From the NCBI GenBank assembly GCA_016185145.1, contig JACPOB010000118.1, forward strand, positions 18,080-82,079: DNA of 64,000 nucleotides, in the 5' to 3' direction. Below are positions 32,538 through 43,745 of this stretch, piece by piece (within the stretch, counting starts at the first letter, position 1; the number at the start of each line of letters is the position of its first letter). Made by a program: the position numbers and the translations under genes. This DNA is from Rhodospirillales bacterium (lineage in GTDB: Bacteria; Pseudomonadota; Alphaproteobacteria; Reyranellales; Reyranellaceae). A model generated the notes under the pieces. That model was not told the DNA's origin and did not search any database. It saw only the letters and a program-made list of their open reading frames with translations.

Positions 32538-32568
32538 CGCAATCGTCCCCATATAATGGACGATTGCG
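32538..32568. promoter_or_regulatory. Perfect inverted repeat abutting the rsh start codon
   Basis: CGCAATCGTCC (32538-32548) and GGACGATTGCG (32558-32568) are exact reverse complements around CCATATAAT. The right arm ends one base before the ATG and contains GGA, the only ribosome-site-like sequence. The loop contains TATAAT, a possible -10 box. It may be an operator or a translation-blocking hairpin. Confidence 0.6.
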
Positions 32569-34752
32569 ATGATTCGTCAGTTCGAACTCGTTGAGCGCGT
32601 GCAGTCCTACGATCCGGATGCGGACGAGGAGATGCTGAACCGCGCCTACGTCTATGGCCTGAAGAAGCACGGCACCCAGCTGCGCGCCTCGGGCGACCCC
32701 TATTTCTCCCATCCCGTCGAGGTCGCCGGCATCCTGGCCGAGATGAAGCTGGATACGGCCTCGATCGTCACAGGCCTGCTGCACGACACGATCGAGGACA
32801 CCGACGCCACGCGCGAGGAGATCGCCGGCCTTTTCGGCGAGAACGTCGCCCGCCTGGTCGACGGCGTCACCAAGCTCAGCCGGCTGGAAGTGCAGTCCGA
32901 GAGCACCAAGGAAGCCGAGAACCTGCGCAAGCTCGTTCTGGCGATGTCGTCCGATATCCGCGTGCTGCTGGTCAAGCTCGCCGACCGCCTGCACAACATG
33001 CGCACGCTGCACCACATCAAGGATCCGGCACGGCGCCGCCGCATCGCCCTCGAGACCATGGACCTCTACGCGCCGCTCGCCTCCCGCATCGGCATGGAGA
33101 AGGTCAAGCGCGAGCTGGAGGAGCTCGCCTTCGCCGAGCTCAATCCCGACGGCCGCGCCTCGGTGCAAGCGCGCCAGGGCTACCTGCGCGAGCGCGGCGA
33201 GCGGCTGGTGCCGGAGATCGAGGCCGAGCTGGTCAAGACGCTGAAGGAGGGCGGGCTCGAGGCGCAGGTCTCGGGCCGAGAGAAGACGCCCTATTCGATC
33301 TGGCGCAAGATGCAGAACAAGAACGTCTCGTTCGAGCAGCTTGCCGACATCATGGCGTTCCGCGTCATCGTCACCGACGTCACGCAGTGCTACCAGGCGC
33401 TCGGCCTGCTGCACGGCCGCTACCAGGTGATCCCGGGCCGCTTCAAGGACTACATCTCGGTCCCCAAGCCCAACGGCTACCGCTCGCTGCACACCGGTGT
33501 CATCGGCCCGCTGGGCCAGCGAATCGAAATCCAGATCCGCACCGAGGAGATGCAGGACCAGGCCGAGCGTGGCGTCGCGGCCCACTGGATCTACAAGGAG
33601 GGCGGGCCGTCCACGGACGCCCCGCAATACGCCTGGCTGCGCAGCCTGATAGAAATCCTCGACAAGGCGCCCAACGCGGAAGAATTCCTCGAGCACACCA
33701 AGCTCGAGATGTTCCACGACCAGGTGTTCTGCTTCACGCCCAAGGGCAAGCTGATCGCTCTCCCGAAGGGCGCGACGCCGATCGACTTCGCCTACGCCGT
33801 GCACAGCCAGGTCGGCGACACCTGCGTCGGCTCGAAGATCAACGGCCGCATGCTGCCGCTGCGCACGCAGCTCGCCAACGGCGACCAGGTCGAGATCATC
33901 ACGTCCAAGGCGCAGACGCCGTCGCCGACCTGGGAGCGCTTCGTCGTCACCGGCAAGGCCAAGGCGGCCATCCGCCGCTTCATCCGCACGCGCCAGCGCG
34001 AGCAGTACCTGCAGCTCGGCAAGTCGCTGCTCGACAAGACCTTCCACGAGGAGGGCTACGAGGTTACCGAGAAGGGCCTCGACGGCGTGCGCGCCAACTT
34101 CAAGCAGGCCACGACCGACGACCTGATCGCCGCCGTCGGCGCGGGTCTCATCACGTCGCGCGAGGTGATGACCGCGGTCTATCCCGGCCTCAAGCAGCCG
34201 CAGCGCAAGGACGGCGGCGCCGACGTCGTGCCGATCTCGCGCGCGCGCAACAAGGCGGCGGCCGACGCCGCCAAAGCCAAGAAGGACGCCGCCGGCGGGC
34301 AGATCGCGATTCGCGGGCTGATCCCCGGCATGGCGGTGCATTTTGCGCGCTGCTGCCATCCGCTGCCGGGCGACCGCATTGTCGGCATCATCACCACCGG
34401 CAAGGGTGTGACCATCCACACCATCGACTGCGCCACGCTGGAAAGCTTCTCGGAGGCGCCCGAGCGCTGGATCGACGTCGGCTGGGATTCGGTCACCGAG
34501 GGGACGCCCGGCGTCTATACCGGCCGCCTCAAGGTCACGGTCGCCAACCAGCCGGGCAGCCTCTCCAAGCTCTCGACGGTGATCGCGCGCCACGAGGGCA
34601 ACATCTCCAACCTGCGCATCGTCAACCGGTCGATGGATTTCTTCGACATGGTGATCGACGTCGAGGTCAACGACGTGAAGCACCTCGCCAACATCACCGC
34701 GGCGCTCCGCGCCACCCCCGCGATCAATGCGGTCGAGCGTGCGCGGAATTGA
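32569..34752 (+). CDS. rsh: Bifunctional (p)ppGpp synthetase/hydrolase
   Basis: Rsh makes and degrades the stringent-response alarmone. Domains in order: HD hydrolase (YFSHPVEVAGILAEMKLDTA, LLHDTIEDTDATREEI, KLADRLHNMRTL), synthetase (YSIWRKMQNKNVSFEQLADI, FKDYISVPKPNGYRSLHTGV), TGS (VFCFTPKGKLIALPKGATPI), and a C-terminal ACT domain (RLKVTVANQPGSLSKLSTVI). The hydrolase His-Asp residues look intact, so both activities are expected. The length of 727 residues is typical of single alphaproteobacterial Rsh enzymes. A hairpin directly abuts its start codon. Confidence 0.95.
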   Translation: MIRQFELVERVQSYDPDADEEMLNRAYVYGLKKHGTQLRASGDPYFSHPVEVAGILAEMKLDTASIVTGLLHDTIEDTDATREEIAGLFGENVARLVDGVTKLSRLEVQSESTKEAENLRKLVLAMSSDIRVLLVKLADRLHNMRTLHHIKDPARRRRIALETMDLYAPLASRIGMEKVKRELEELAFAELNPDGRASVQARQGYLRERGERLVPEIEAELVKTLKEGGLEAQVSGREKTPYSIWRKMQNKNVSFEQLADIMAFRVIVTDVTQCYQALGLLHGRYQVIPGRFKDYISVPKPNGYRSLHTGVIGPLGQRIEIQIRTEEMQDQAERGVAAHWIYKEGGPSTDAPQYAWLRSLIEILDKAPNAEEFLEHTKLEMFHDQVFCFTPKGKLIALPKGATPIDFAYAVHSQVGDTCVGSKINGRMLPLRTQLANGDQVEIITSKAQTPSPTWERFVVTGKAKAAIRRFIRTRQREQYLQLGKSLLDKTFHEEGYEVTEKGLDGVRANFKQATTDDLIAAVGAGLITSREVMTAVYPGLKQPQRKDGGADVVPISRARNKAAADAAKAKKDAAGGQIAIRGLIPGMAVHFARCCHPLPGDRIVGIITTGKGVTIHTIDCATLESFSEAPERWIDVGWDSVTEGTPGVYTGRLKVTVANQPGSLSKLSTVIARHEGNISNLRIVNRSMDFFDMVIDVEVNDVKHLANITAALRATPAINAVERARN

Positions 34753-34863
34753 TGAAATTCGAATCGATGGCGCTGCTACACTTCATGCTCTTCTCCCCCC
34801 TTGGGGTAGAGGAGTCTGAAAGAGAAGATCAAAGAAAATAACGAAAGAAGAAAGTAACGAGTA

Positions 34864-35628
34864 ATGCCCGCGCTTCCCTATCAACGCCTCGGTGTCAACA
34901 TCGACCACGTCGCCACCGTGCGTAACGCGCGCGGCACGCCGACGCCCGACCCGTTGCGCGCCGCCCATCTCGCCGCCAAGGCCGGCGCCGACGGCATCAC
35001 CGCGCATCTGCGCGAGGACCGCCGGCACATCGTCGACGACGACATCGCCCGCCTGAAGGACGCGATCGAGCTGCCGCTCAACTTCGAGATGGCGGCGACC
35101 GAGGAGATGGTGGCGATTGCGCTGCGCCATCGCCCGCATGCCGCCTGCATCGTGCCGGAGAAGCGCGAGGAGCGGACCACCGAGGGCGGGCTCGACGCGG
35201 TCGGCCAGCACAATCACCTGAAGCCCCTGGTCGCGCGTCTCGGCGATGCCGGCATCCGCGTCTCGCTGTTCATCGAGGCCGACCCGCGCCAGCTCGAGAT
35301 GGCGGTGCAGCTCGGCGCGCCGGTCGTCGAATTGCACACCGGCCGCTATTGCGAGATCGAGGGCGCCGAGCGCGAGGCGGAGCTTTTGCGCATCCAGAAG
35401 GCCGCGGCGCATTGCCAGCAGCTCGGCCTCGAATGCCACGCCGGCCACGGCCTGAACTACGAGAACGTCGGCCCCATTGCCGCCATCGCCAACGTGCGCG
35501 AGCTCAATATCGGCCACTTCCTGATCGGCGAGGCGATCTTCGTCGGGCTGGAGCCCGCGATCCGCGAGATGCGCCGCCTGATGGATGCCGCGCGGTCGGG
35601 AGCCGCCCAAGTTAGAGGCCAGGCGTGA
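34864..35628 (+). CDS. pdxJ: Pyridoxine 5'-phosphate synthase
   Basis: PdxJ condenses 3-amino-2-oxopropyl phosphate with deoxyxylulose 5-phosphate in vitamin B6 synthesis. The 254-residue TIM barrel has LGVNIDHVATVRNARGTPTP, AKAGADGITAHLREDRRHI, CIVPEKREERTTEGGLDAVG with the catalytic Glu, and ECHAGHGLNYENVGPIAAI followed by ELNIGHFLIGEAIFVGLE. The stop overlaps acpS in a GTGA. It forms a run with acpS, lepB, rnc and era that is conserved in alphaproteobacteria. Confidence 0.96.
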   Translation: MPALPYQRLGVNIDHVATVRNARGTPTPDPLRAAHLAAKAGADGITAHLREDRRHIVDDDIARLKDAIELPLNFEMAATEEMVAIALRHRPHAACIVPEKREERTTEGGLDAVGQHNHLKPLVARLGDAGIRVSLFIEADPRQLEMAVQLGAPVVELHTGRYCEIEGAEREAELLRIQKAAAHCQQLGLECHAGHGLNYENVGPIAAIANVRELNIGHFLIGEAIFVGLEPAIREMRRLMDAARSGAAQVRGQA

Positions 35629-36026
35629 TCATCGGGCTGGGCAACGACCTTTGCGACATCAGACGGATCGAGAAATCCCTAGAGCGCTTCGGCGACCGCT
35701 TCGTGCAGCGCGTCTTCACCGAGGTCGAGCAGAAGCGCTCCGAAGGCCGGGCGACACGGGCCGCGAGCTATGCCAAGCGCTTCGCCGCCAAGGAGGCCTG
35801 CGCCAAGGCGCTGGGCACCGGGCTGCGCCGCGGCGTGTTCTGGCGGGACATGGGCGTCATCAACCAGCGCGGCGGCAAGCCGACCATGGCCCTGACCGGC
35901 GGGGCGCTGGCCCGCTTGGCTGAGATCACGCCGGCCGGAATGTCGCCGCAAATCGACCTGACTTTGACCGACGAGTATCCCATGGCACAGGCGATCGTGA
36001 TCATTTCGGCGGTTCCCAGGCCATGA
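35625..36026 (+). CDS. acpS: Holo-[acyl-carrier-protein] synthase
   Basis: AcpS attaches 4'-phosphopantetheine from CoA to acyl carrier protein. The 133-residue protein has the Mg2+-binding motif IIGLGNDLCDIRRIEKSLER, with Asp8, and the second motif KRFAAKEACAKALGTG with the Glu ligand. It starts at GTG 35625, which overlaps the pdxJ stop. The length is normal for AcpS. Confidence 0.95.
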   Translation: MIIGLGNDLCDIRRIEKSLERFGDRFVQRVFTEVEQKRSEGRATRAASYAKRFAAKEACAKALGTGLRRGVFWRDMGVINQRGGKPTMALTGGALARLAEITPAGMSPQIDLTLTDEYPMAQAIVIISAVPRP

Positions 36027-36134
36027 AGCACTCTAAATACTTGATTCTGCAGCGCTCCCATGTCGCGGCGGGGGTGGGAGAGACAGCCGCCCCGTGCCCT
36101 GCTACAGGAGCGGCTCGTTTGGACTGGTACGGCG

Positions 36135-36959
36135 ATGACGGACGTGGCTGAACGGCGAAAGCGTGGGCAGGAGAAGGCGGGCGGCTGGGGCGAAACCATC
36201 CGGACGGTGGTCTATGCCGTCCTGATTGCGCTGGTCGTGCGCACCTTCGCTATCGAGCCGTTCAATATCCCCTCGGGCTCGATGATCCCGACCCTGCTGG
36301 TCGGCGATTACCTGTTCGTCTCGAAGTACTCCTACGGCTACAGCAAGCATTCGTTCCCGTTCTCGATGGGCATGTTCCCGGGCCGTATCTTCGGTTCGCC
36401 GCCCGAGCGCGGCGACGTCGCGGTGTTCAAGTATCCCGGCGACCAGGGGCAGGGGCTGAACCGCACCGATTACATCAAGCGCATCGTCGGGATGCCGGGC
36501 GACCGCATCCAGGTGACCAACGGCGTGCTGCACATCAACGGCCAGGCGGTCGAGCGCATGCGCATCGGCGACTACGTCAAGGGCGCCAACGGCCACTACC
36601 AGAAGGGCACGCTCTATCGCGAAACCCTGCCCAACGGCCGCAGCTACACCGTGCTCGAGTACACCGACAACGGCATGGCCGACAATACGCCGGAGTTCCT
36701 GGTGCCGGCCGGCAACTACTTCGTCATGGGAGACAACCGCGACGATTCGCTCGACAGCCGAACGCGGCTGATGCTGCGCGACTTCTCGGGCGCGACGCGC
36801 GATCGCGACCAGCTCGGGTGGTACGTGCCGTCCGAGAACCTGGTCGGCCGCGCCGAGTTCATCTTCTTCTCGCACGATCCGTCGGCCGCCGGCTGGCTGG
36901 AGCCGTGGAAATGGCCAACAGCGATCCGCTTCAGCCGCTTCTTCCAGGCCATCCACTGA
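36135..36959 (+). CDS. lepB: Signal peptidase I
   Basis: LepB cuts signal peptides from exported proteins. The 274-residue protein has a single N-terminal membrane helix (TVVYAVLIALVVRTFAIEPF), the catalytic Ser in NIPSGSMIPTLLVGDY, the catalytic Lys in DYIKRIVGMPGDRIQ, and the later box VMGDNRDDSLDSR. The ATG at 36135 gives the usual N-terminus; an upstream GTG-led extension from 36060 was rejected. In this row of genes the rnc start overlaps or closely follows its stop. Confidence 0.95.
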   Translation: MTDVAERRKRGQEKAGGWGETIRTVVYAVLIALVVRTFAIEPFNIPSGSMIPTLLVGDYLFVSKYSYGYSKHSFPFSMGMFPGRIFGSPPERGDVAVFKYPGDQGQGLNRTDYIKRIVGMPGDRIQVTNGVLHINGQAVERMRIGDYVKGANGHYQKGTLYRETLPNGRSYTVLEYTDNGMADNTPEFLVPAGNYFVMGDNRDDSLDSRTRLMLRDFSGATRDRDQLGWYVPSENLVGRAEFIFFSHDPSAAGWLEPWKWPTAIRFSRFFQAIH

Positions 36960-36970
36960 AGGCCGACCCC

Positions 36971-37666
36971 GTGACTCCGGGCGACGTCGATCTCGCGTCG
37001 CTGAGCGACAGGCTCGGGCATTCCTTCAAGCGCGCCGAGCTTGCCGTCGAGGCGCTGACCCATCGCGGCACCCTCGACAAGCGCCCCGACCTGAAGGCGG
37101 CCTTCCCGCACGGCAACGAACGCCTGGAATTCCTGGGTGACCGGGTGCTGTCGCTTGCCATGGCCGATCTTCTCTTGCGCCGCTTCCCCAACGAGCGCGA
37201 GGGCCAGCTCGCACGCCGCCATGCCGCCCTGGTGAGCGCCCGCACCCTGGGTGAGATCGCCGAGGCGATCGGGCTGCGCGAGCACCGCATCGCCTACCGT
37301 GGCGCGCCCAAGGCGACGCCCACCATCCTGGCCGACATGCTGGAGGCGCTCCTGGGCGCGATCTTCGTCGACGCGGGCTTCGAGGCGGCGGCTGCCATCA
37401 TCGAGCGCCTGTGGGGCGAGCGGCTGGGCAGCCAGCATCCGGCGCCGCGCCCGCCCAAGACGCAGCTGCAGGAATGGGCCCAGGGCCGCGGGCTGGCGTT
37501 GCCGTCCTACAAGCAGATCGGCCGCGAGGGCACCGAGCACGAGCCGGTGTTCCTGGTCGAGGTGACCGTCGGCAAGCTGTCGCCGGCGCAGGGACGCGGG
37601 CTCACCAAGCGTGAGGCGGAGAGTGCGGCGGCCACACTCATGCTCGAACAGTTGAGCAAGACATGA
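36971..37666 (+). CDS. rnc: Ribonuclease III
   Basis: RNase III cuts double-stranded RNA, including rRNA precursors. The 231-residue protein has the signature ERLEFLGDRVLSLAMADLLL with catalytic acidic residues, DMLEALLGAIFVDAGFEAA with the second set, and a C-terminal double-stranded-RNA-binding domain (PKTQLQEWAQGRGLALPSYK). I chose GTG 36971, 11 bases after the lepB stop with GAAGG upstream. An ATG at 36911 is in frame and would overlap lepB by 49 bases. The stop overlaps era in an ATGA. Confidence 0.94.
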   Translation: MTPGDVDLASLSDRLGHSFKRAELAVEALTHRGTLDKRPDLKAAFPHGNERLEFLGDRVLSLAMADLLLRRFPNEREGQLARRHAALVSARTLGEIAEAIGLREHRIAYRGAPKATPTILADMLEALLGAIFVDAGFEAAAAIIERLWGERLGSQHPAPRPPKTQLQEWAQGRGLALPSYKQIGREGTEHEPVFLVEVTVGKLSPAQGRGLTKREAESAAATLMLEQLSKT

Positions 37667-38595
37667 GCGAACAGCGCACGCGCGCCGGCTTCGCCGCCAT
37701 CGTCGGCGCGCCCAACGCCGGCAAGTCGACCTTGGTCAACGCCCTGGTCGGCTCGAAGGTCTCGATCGTCTCGCCCAAGGTGCAGACCACGCGCATGCGC
37801 GTCATCGGCATCGCCATGACCGATCTTCCCAATGATGGGCCCGACGGCTCGCGCGCGCAGGTCGTGCTGGTCGACACGCCCGGCATCTTCCGCATCGCCA
37901 AGCGCCGGCTGGAGCGCGCCATGGTCGCCGCCGCCTGGCAAGGCGCCGACGATGCCGACCTGGTGGCGTTGGTGGTCGATGCCGAGCGCGGCCTCGGGCC
38001 GGAGACCGCGGCCATCATCGAGCGGCTGAAGGACCAAAAGGCGCCGCGCTTCCTGATCCTGAACAAGATCGACCTGGTGGCGCGCGAAAAGCTTCTGTCG
38101 CTCACGGCAGAGATCAATGCGCGGCTGCCGTTCGAGCGCACCTTCATGGTGAGCGCGCTGAAGCAGGACGGCGTGAAGGACATCCTCACGACCCTGGCTG
38201 CGGCGCTGCCCGCCGGCCCGTTCCTCTATCCCGAGGACCAGGCCGCCGACCTGCCGCTGCGCCTGCTGGCGGCCGAGGTGACGCGCGAGCAGGTCTTCCT
38301 GCAGCTCCACCAGGAGCTGCCCTACGAGGCCGCGGTCGAAACCGAAAAGTGGGAAGACCGACCCGACGGCAGCACGCGCATCGAGCAGACCATCCATGTC
38401 CAGCGCGAAGGCCAGCGCGCCATCGTGCTGGGCAAGGGCGGCTCGAAGATCAAGCAGATCGGCGCCCGCGCCCGCCACGAGCTTTCGCAGATGCTGGAGC
38501 GGCCGGTGCACCTCTTCTTGCATGTGAAGGTGAGCGAGCGCTGGGCCGACGATCCGGCGCACTATCGCGCGATCGGCTTGGACTACGAGCCCTGA
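37663..38595 (+). CDS. era: GTPase Era
   Basis: Era binds 16S rRNA and is needed for small-subunit assembly. The 310-residue protein has G1 IVGAPNAGKSTLVNALVG, the switch region KVQTTRMRVIGI, G3 VDTPGIF and G4 NKID, then a KH domain with HVQREGQRAIVLGKGGSKIK and QIGARARHEL. In related bacteria recO follows directly, but here a 13.7-kb block intervenes. Confidence 0.95.
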   Translation: MSEQRTRAGFAAIVGAPNAGKSTLVNALVGSKVSIVSPKVQTTRMRVIGIAMTDLPNDGPDGSRAQVVLVDTPGIFRIAKRRLERAMVAAAWQGADDADLVALVVDAERGLGPETAAIIERLKDQKAPRFLILNKIDLVAREKLLSLTAEINARLPFERTFMVSALKQDGVKDILTTLAAALPAGPFLYPEDQAADLPLRLLAAEVTREQVFLQLHQELPYEAAVETEKWEDRPDGSTRIEQTIHVQREGQRAIVLGKGGSKIKQIGARARHELSQMLERPVHLFLHVKVSERWADDPAHYRAIGLDYEP

Positions 38596-38601
38596 CGGCG
38601 C

Positions 38602-38619
38602 GCGGACCTCGGGGTCCGC
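38602..38619. terminator. Short palindrome between convergent era and the oxidase gene
   Basis: GCGGACC-TCGG-GGTCCGC forms a perfect 7-bp stem in the 35 bases between two stop codons. The stem is the same core as in the family A repeat at 62205. It marks the left edge of the block inserted between era and recO. Confidence 0.55.
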
Positions 38620-38630
38620 TCTGGCCGCGA

Positions 38631-39872
38631 TCAGCCGCCGAAGCGACGTGCCGACAGGGCGGTGATGTCGAGCCTGGGCGTACGGCCTTGAACGACGTCG
38701 GTAACCAGCTCGCCGGTGATCGCCGCCAGGGAAAGTCCCAGATGTTGATGGCCGAAGGCCAGGACAACGTTGCGATGGTTCGGTGCCGGGCCGATCATCG
38801 GCAAATAGTCCGGCAGGGTCGGCCGGTCGCCGCACCAGCGTGATGTCTCGGTCAGGTGCGGACGGTTGAACAACACCGATGCCTGGCGGCGAAGAACGTC
38901 GGCTCGTTGCCAGTTCGGCGCGGCTGCTCCCAATTCAACGGTGCCGGCAAGTCGAAGTCCTGCCTCCATCGGCGTTGCCACAAAGCCGCGATCCGCGAAC
39001 AACAGCGGAGTGTCCAGGTGAATTTCATCGGCTACCATCACGTGGTAGCCGCGTTCGCGCACCAGCGGAACCTTGATGGCCAACTGCTGCGCCAACTGCT
39101 TGGAGCCGACCCCGGCCGCGAGGACGATCTGGTTTGCCAGGATCTCACCGTCGCGCAGACGGACTCCCCTGACAGCGTCGTTCTCGATGGTGAACCCGGC
39201 GACGCGCTGTCGCTCGATCACTTCGCCGCCGTCGCCAGCGAACTGCCGGCCGAGGTTGCGCACGACGTCGAACGGTTCTGTGGTGTATGCCGAGTCCGGG
39301 AGGTATCGGCCGGCACACATCTTCATCGTCAAGGCCGGCACGCGCTCGCGAATGTCGGCTGGCGACAGGGCATGAAACCGTATTCCGTGGTCCTTCAGGA
39401 GCTTGTTCTCGTTTGCCGCCGCCCTGGCCGAGCGTGGCGATTCGAACAGCGTCAGATACCCGCGAGACTTGAAGAGCTCCGCATGTCCGTTGCTGCTCGT
39501 CAGCCTTTTCCAGGCAGGTACGGCATCCCGCAGCAAGGTTGCCAGCACTTTGGTGCCGCGATCGACGGCGCTCGGCAGAGCTGCCATCGCAAACCTCGTA
39601 AACCACGGCATGAGCGAGGGCAGGGAAGCCCAATTCACATGCAGCGGTCCCAGAGGATCGGCAAGCATGCGAAAGGCCCCACCGAGCACGTCGGGGCGCG
39701 CCAGCGGCAGGATATGATCGACGGCAACCAGTCCTGCATTGCCGAAGGAGCACCCGCGGCCGATTTCATGCTCGTCAATGAGCGTGACGCGGCGTCCGGT
39801 GCGCTGCAGTGCGCGTGCGCAGGCAAGCCCGACGACGCCGCCGCCTATGACGGCGATATCCGCGGATTTCAT
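38631..39872 (-). CDS. DadA-like FAD-dependent D-amino-acid dehydrogenase
   Basis: The 413-residue protein has an N-terminal FAD motif IAVIGGGVVGLACARALQRT, the DAO-fold segment GCSFGNAGLVAVDHILPLAR, and a C-terminal FAD-binding end (LPMIGPAPNHRNVVLAFGHQ then HLGLSLAAITGELV). Members deaminate D-amino acids to imino acids, passing electrons to the respiratory chain. It overlaps the ketimine-reductase gene by four bases (39869-39872) and is the last gene of the leftward operon. D-proline or hydroxyproline-type substrates are suggested by the neighbours; an opine oxidase role is an alternative. Confidence 0.85.
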   Translation of the reverse strand: MKSADIAVIGGGVVGLACARALQRTGRRVTLIDEHEIGRGCSFGNAGLVAVDHILPLARPDVLGGAFRMLADPLGPLHVNWASLPSLMPWFTRFAMAALPSAVDRGTKVLATLLRDAVPAWKRLTSSNGHAELFKSRGYLTLFESPRSARAAANENKLLKDHGIRFHALSPADIRERVPALTMKMCAGRYLPDSAYTTEPFDVVRNLGRQFAGDGGEVIERQRVAGFTIENDAVRGVRLRDGEILANQIVLAAGVGSKQLAQQLAIKVPLVRERGYHVMVADEIHLDTPLLFADRGFVATPMEAGLRLAGTVELGAAAPNWQRADVLRRQASVLFNRPHLTETSRWCGDRPTLPDYLPMIGPAPNHRNVVLAFGHQHLGLSLAAITGELVTDVVQGRTPRLDITALSARRFGG

Positions 39873-40822
39873 GCGCCGGCAGGCGCATGTGAAGACTTCT
39901 CGTACACCAGGGAAGCCGCGGCGAGATCCTCGATCGCCGCTCCAACGGATTTGAACAAGGTTATATGCTCGTCGTTGGTGCGGCCGGGACGGTCGTTGCG
40001 CACAAGGTCGAACAGATCGCCTTGAATTTCGTCCGGGGAGAGCACGGCCGTCTGCAACGGCACGACAATGTCACCGGCTTCCTTCATCGCGCCCGCTCGG
40101 GTGTCGACGAAGACCTTGCTGCGCCGGATTGCGTCATCGTCCGTCTCTCGCATGGCCGGCGTAAAGCCGCCGACCAGGTCGAGATGCGTTCCAGGTCTTA
40201 GCCAGGCGCCTCGCACCAACGGTCGGGTGCTGAGCGTGGCGCAGCTTACGATATCCGCTCGTGTAACGGCTGCTTCCAGGTCGACGACGGCATCGGCGTT
40301 CAGTCCGCTTTGGCAGAGCTCCTTCGCCACGGCTGACGCCTTGTCCGGGTTGCGTCCCCACACGAAGACCTGTGTGATCGGCCGCACCGATGCATGGGCG
40401 GATGCGAGATGCCTCGATAGGCGGCCGGTGCCGACGATGAGCAAGCGGCTGGCGTCGCGGCGCGCGACATAGCGAGCCGCCAGCGCGGAGGCGGCTGCCG
40501 TCCGTCGTGCGGTCAGTTCGCCGCCCTCCAATATCGCCAATGTCTCGCCCGTGCGCGCGGAAAACAACAGGTAGACGCCCGACACGGCGGGTTTGCCGAT
40601 CTGTGCATTGGCAGGAAACACGTTCACCGCCTTGACGCCGAGATATCGGTCGGGAACCCATGCAGGCATCAGCAGGTGGACAGGCGGCTCAGGCCCGTCC
40701 GACATGACGTGATGATGCCGCGTCGGCATCCTGCTCTCCTGCCTGAAAGCCTGCTCCAAAGCGTGGATAGTCGATGGCCAGTCGAGGGTCTGGCCGATCT
40801 CCGCCGCCGAAATCAACTTCAC
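39869..40822 (-). CDS. Ornithine cyclodeaminase/mu-crystallin family, predicted ketimine (pyrroline-2-carboxylate) reductase
   Basis: The 317-residue protein keeps the substrate Lys64 (YLGVKAVNVFP), Arg106/Arg107 (ELTARRTAAAS) and a Rossmann motif LLIVGTGRLSRHLASAH. True ornithine cyclodeaminase has a catalytic Asp in a GGDCPG-like segment. Here the segment is VGGFTPAMRETD, with Phe220 in that place. This pattern fits the ketimine reductase and alanine dehydrogenase branch. Reduction of delta-1-pyrroline-2-carboxylate to L-proline is the role that best suits a partner oxidase and putA. The stop overlaps the dadA-like start. Confidence 0.8.
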   Translation of the reverse strand: MKLISAAEIGQTLDWPSTIHALEQAFRQESRMPTRHHHVMSDGPEPPVHLLMPAWVPDRYLGVKAVNVFPANAQIGKPAVSGVYLLFSARTGETLAILEGGELTARRTAAASALAARYVARRDASRLLIVGTGRLSRHLASAHASVRPITQVFVWGRNPDKASAVAKELCQSGLNADAVVDLEAAVTRADIVSCATLSTRPLVRGAWLRPGTHLDLVGGFTPAMRETDDDAIRRSKVFVDTRAGAMKEAGDIVVPLQTAVLSPDEIQGDLFDLVRNDRPGRTNDEHITLFKSVGAAIEDLAAASLVYEKSSHAPAGA

Positions 40823-40867
40823 AATGCTACTCCTGCTCCCGTTGCCCGGGACACCATCGCTACACGC

Positions 40868-42848
<1,981 letters not shown>

Positions 42849-42852
<4 letters not shown>

Positions 42853-43745
42853 CGGTTCCGGCTTTCGGGCGAAGTCAGATCGCGCAGGCCGTCTCCGGTC
42901 ATGTTGGTTGCAAGCACGAGCATGAAGAGGAATGCGCCCGGGATCGTGATGAGCCACGGATCGAAAAGAATGTTCGCGCGGCCTTCGGCGATCATCAGAC
43001 CCCAGGACGGGGTGGGTGCCGGAACCCCGATGCCCAGGAAGGAGAGTGCGGCCTCCAGGACGATCGCTTGCGCGATTTCCAACGTTGCCACGACCAGCAG
43101 GTTGTTGACGACGTTGGGAAGAACTTCCTGGACGATGATCTGAAAGTTGGACGCGCCTTGGACGCGGGAAGCGACAATGAAGTCGGCGGACCGGATTTGC
43201 TGCGTCGTCGCGCGCATGACGATCGCAAAGCGGTCCCAGAGCAACAGGCCGAGCACGCCGATGACGATCTGCAGCGAGGAGCCGACCAGGGCCACCACTG
43301 CCAGGGCCACCAGGATCACCGGGATGGCCAGGCGCGCGGTAATCAGGAACGAGATCACCGTATCGACCCGGCCGCCAAAATAGCCGGCGACGACGCCCAA
43401 GGTGGTGCCGATCAGGCACGAAATGGCGGTGACGCTCAATCCCACGAGAAGGGAGACGCGCGCGCCGAACAACAGGCGCGACCAGTAATCACGACCGAGA
43501 TGGTCGGTGCCGAACGGATGCGTCCAGCTGCCGCCATCCATCCACACGGGAGGCTGCATGCGCGCCAGAAGGTCCTGTGCATATGGATCGTAGGGCGTCA
43601 GGAGCGGGGCGAAAATCGCCAGCACCGCCATGACGGCGAGCACGGCGCACCCGAACAGGAACCCTCCGTGCTGCCGCCACCGCGGCAGCAATCGCGGCAT
43701 GGACGCACCTGTGGCTGGAGGCGCTGATGGTTTGGCTGTGCTCAC
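42849..43745 (-). CDS. Peptide ABC transporter permease (DppC-like)
   Basis: An inner-membrane permease of 298 residues. A first helix (FGCAVLAVMAVLAIFAPLLT) is followed by the periplasmic segment HPFGTDHLGRDYWSRLLFGA, the hallmark of DppC/OppC. The EAA-type loop contains EAALSFLGIGVPAPTPSWG. The GTG at 43745 overlaps the DppB-like stop in a GTGA. A longer reading from 43877 lies within the upstream gene and is rejected. Confidence 0.92.
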
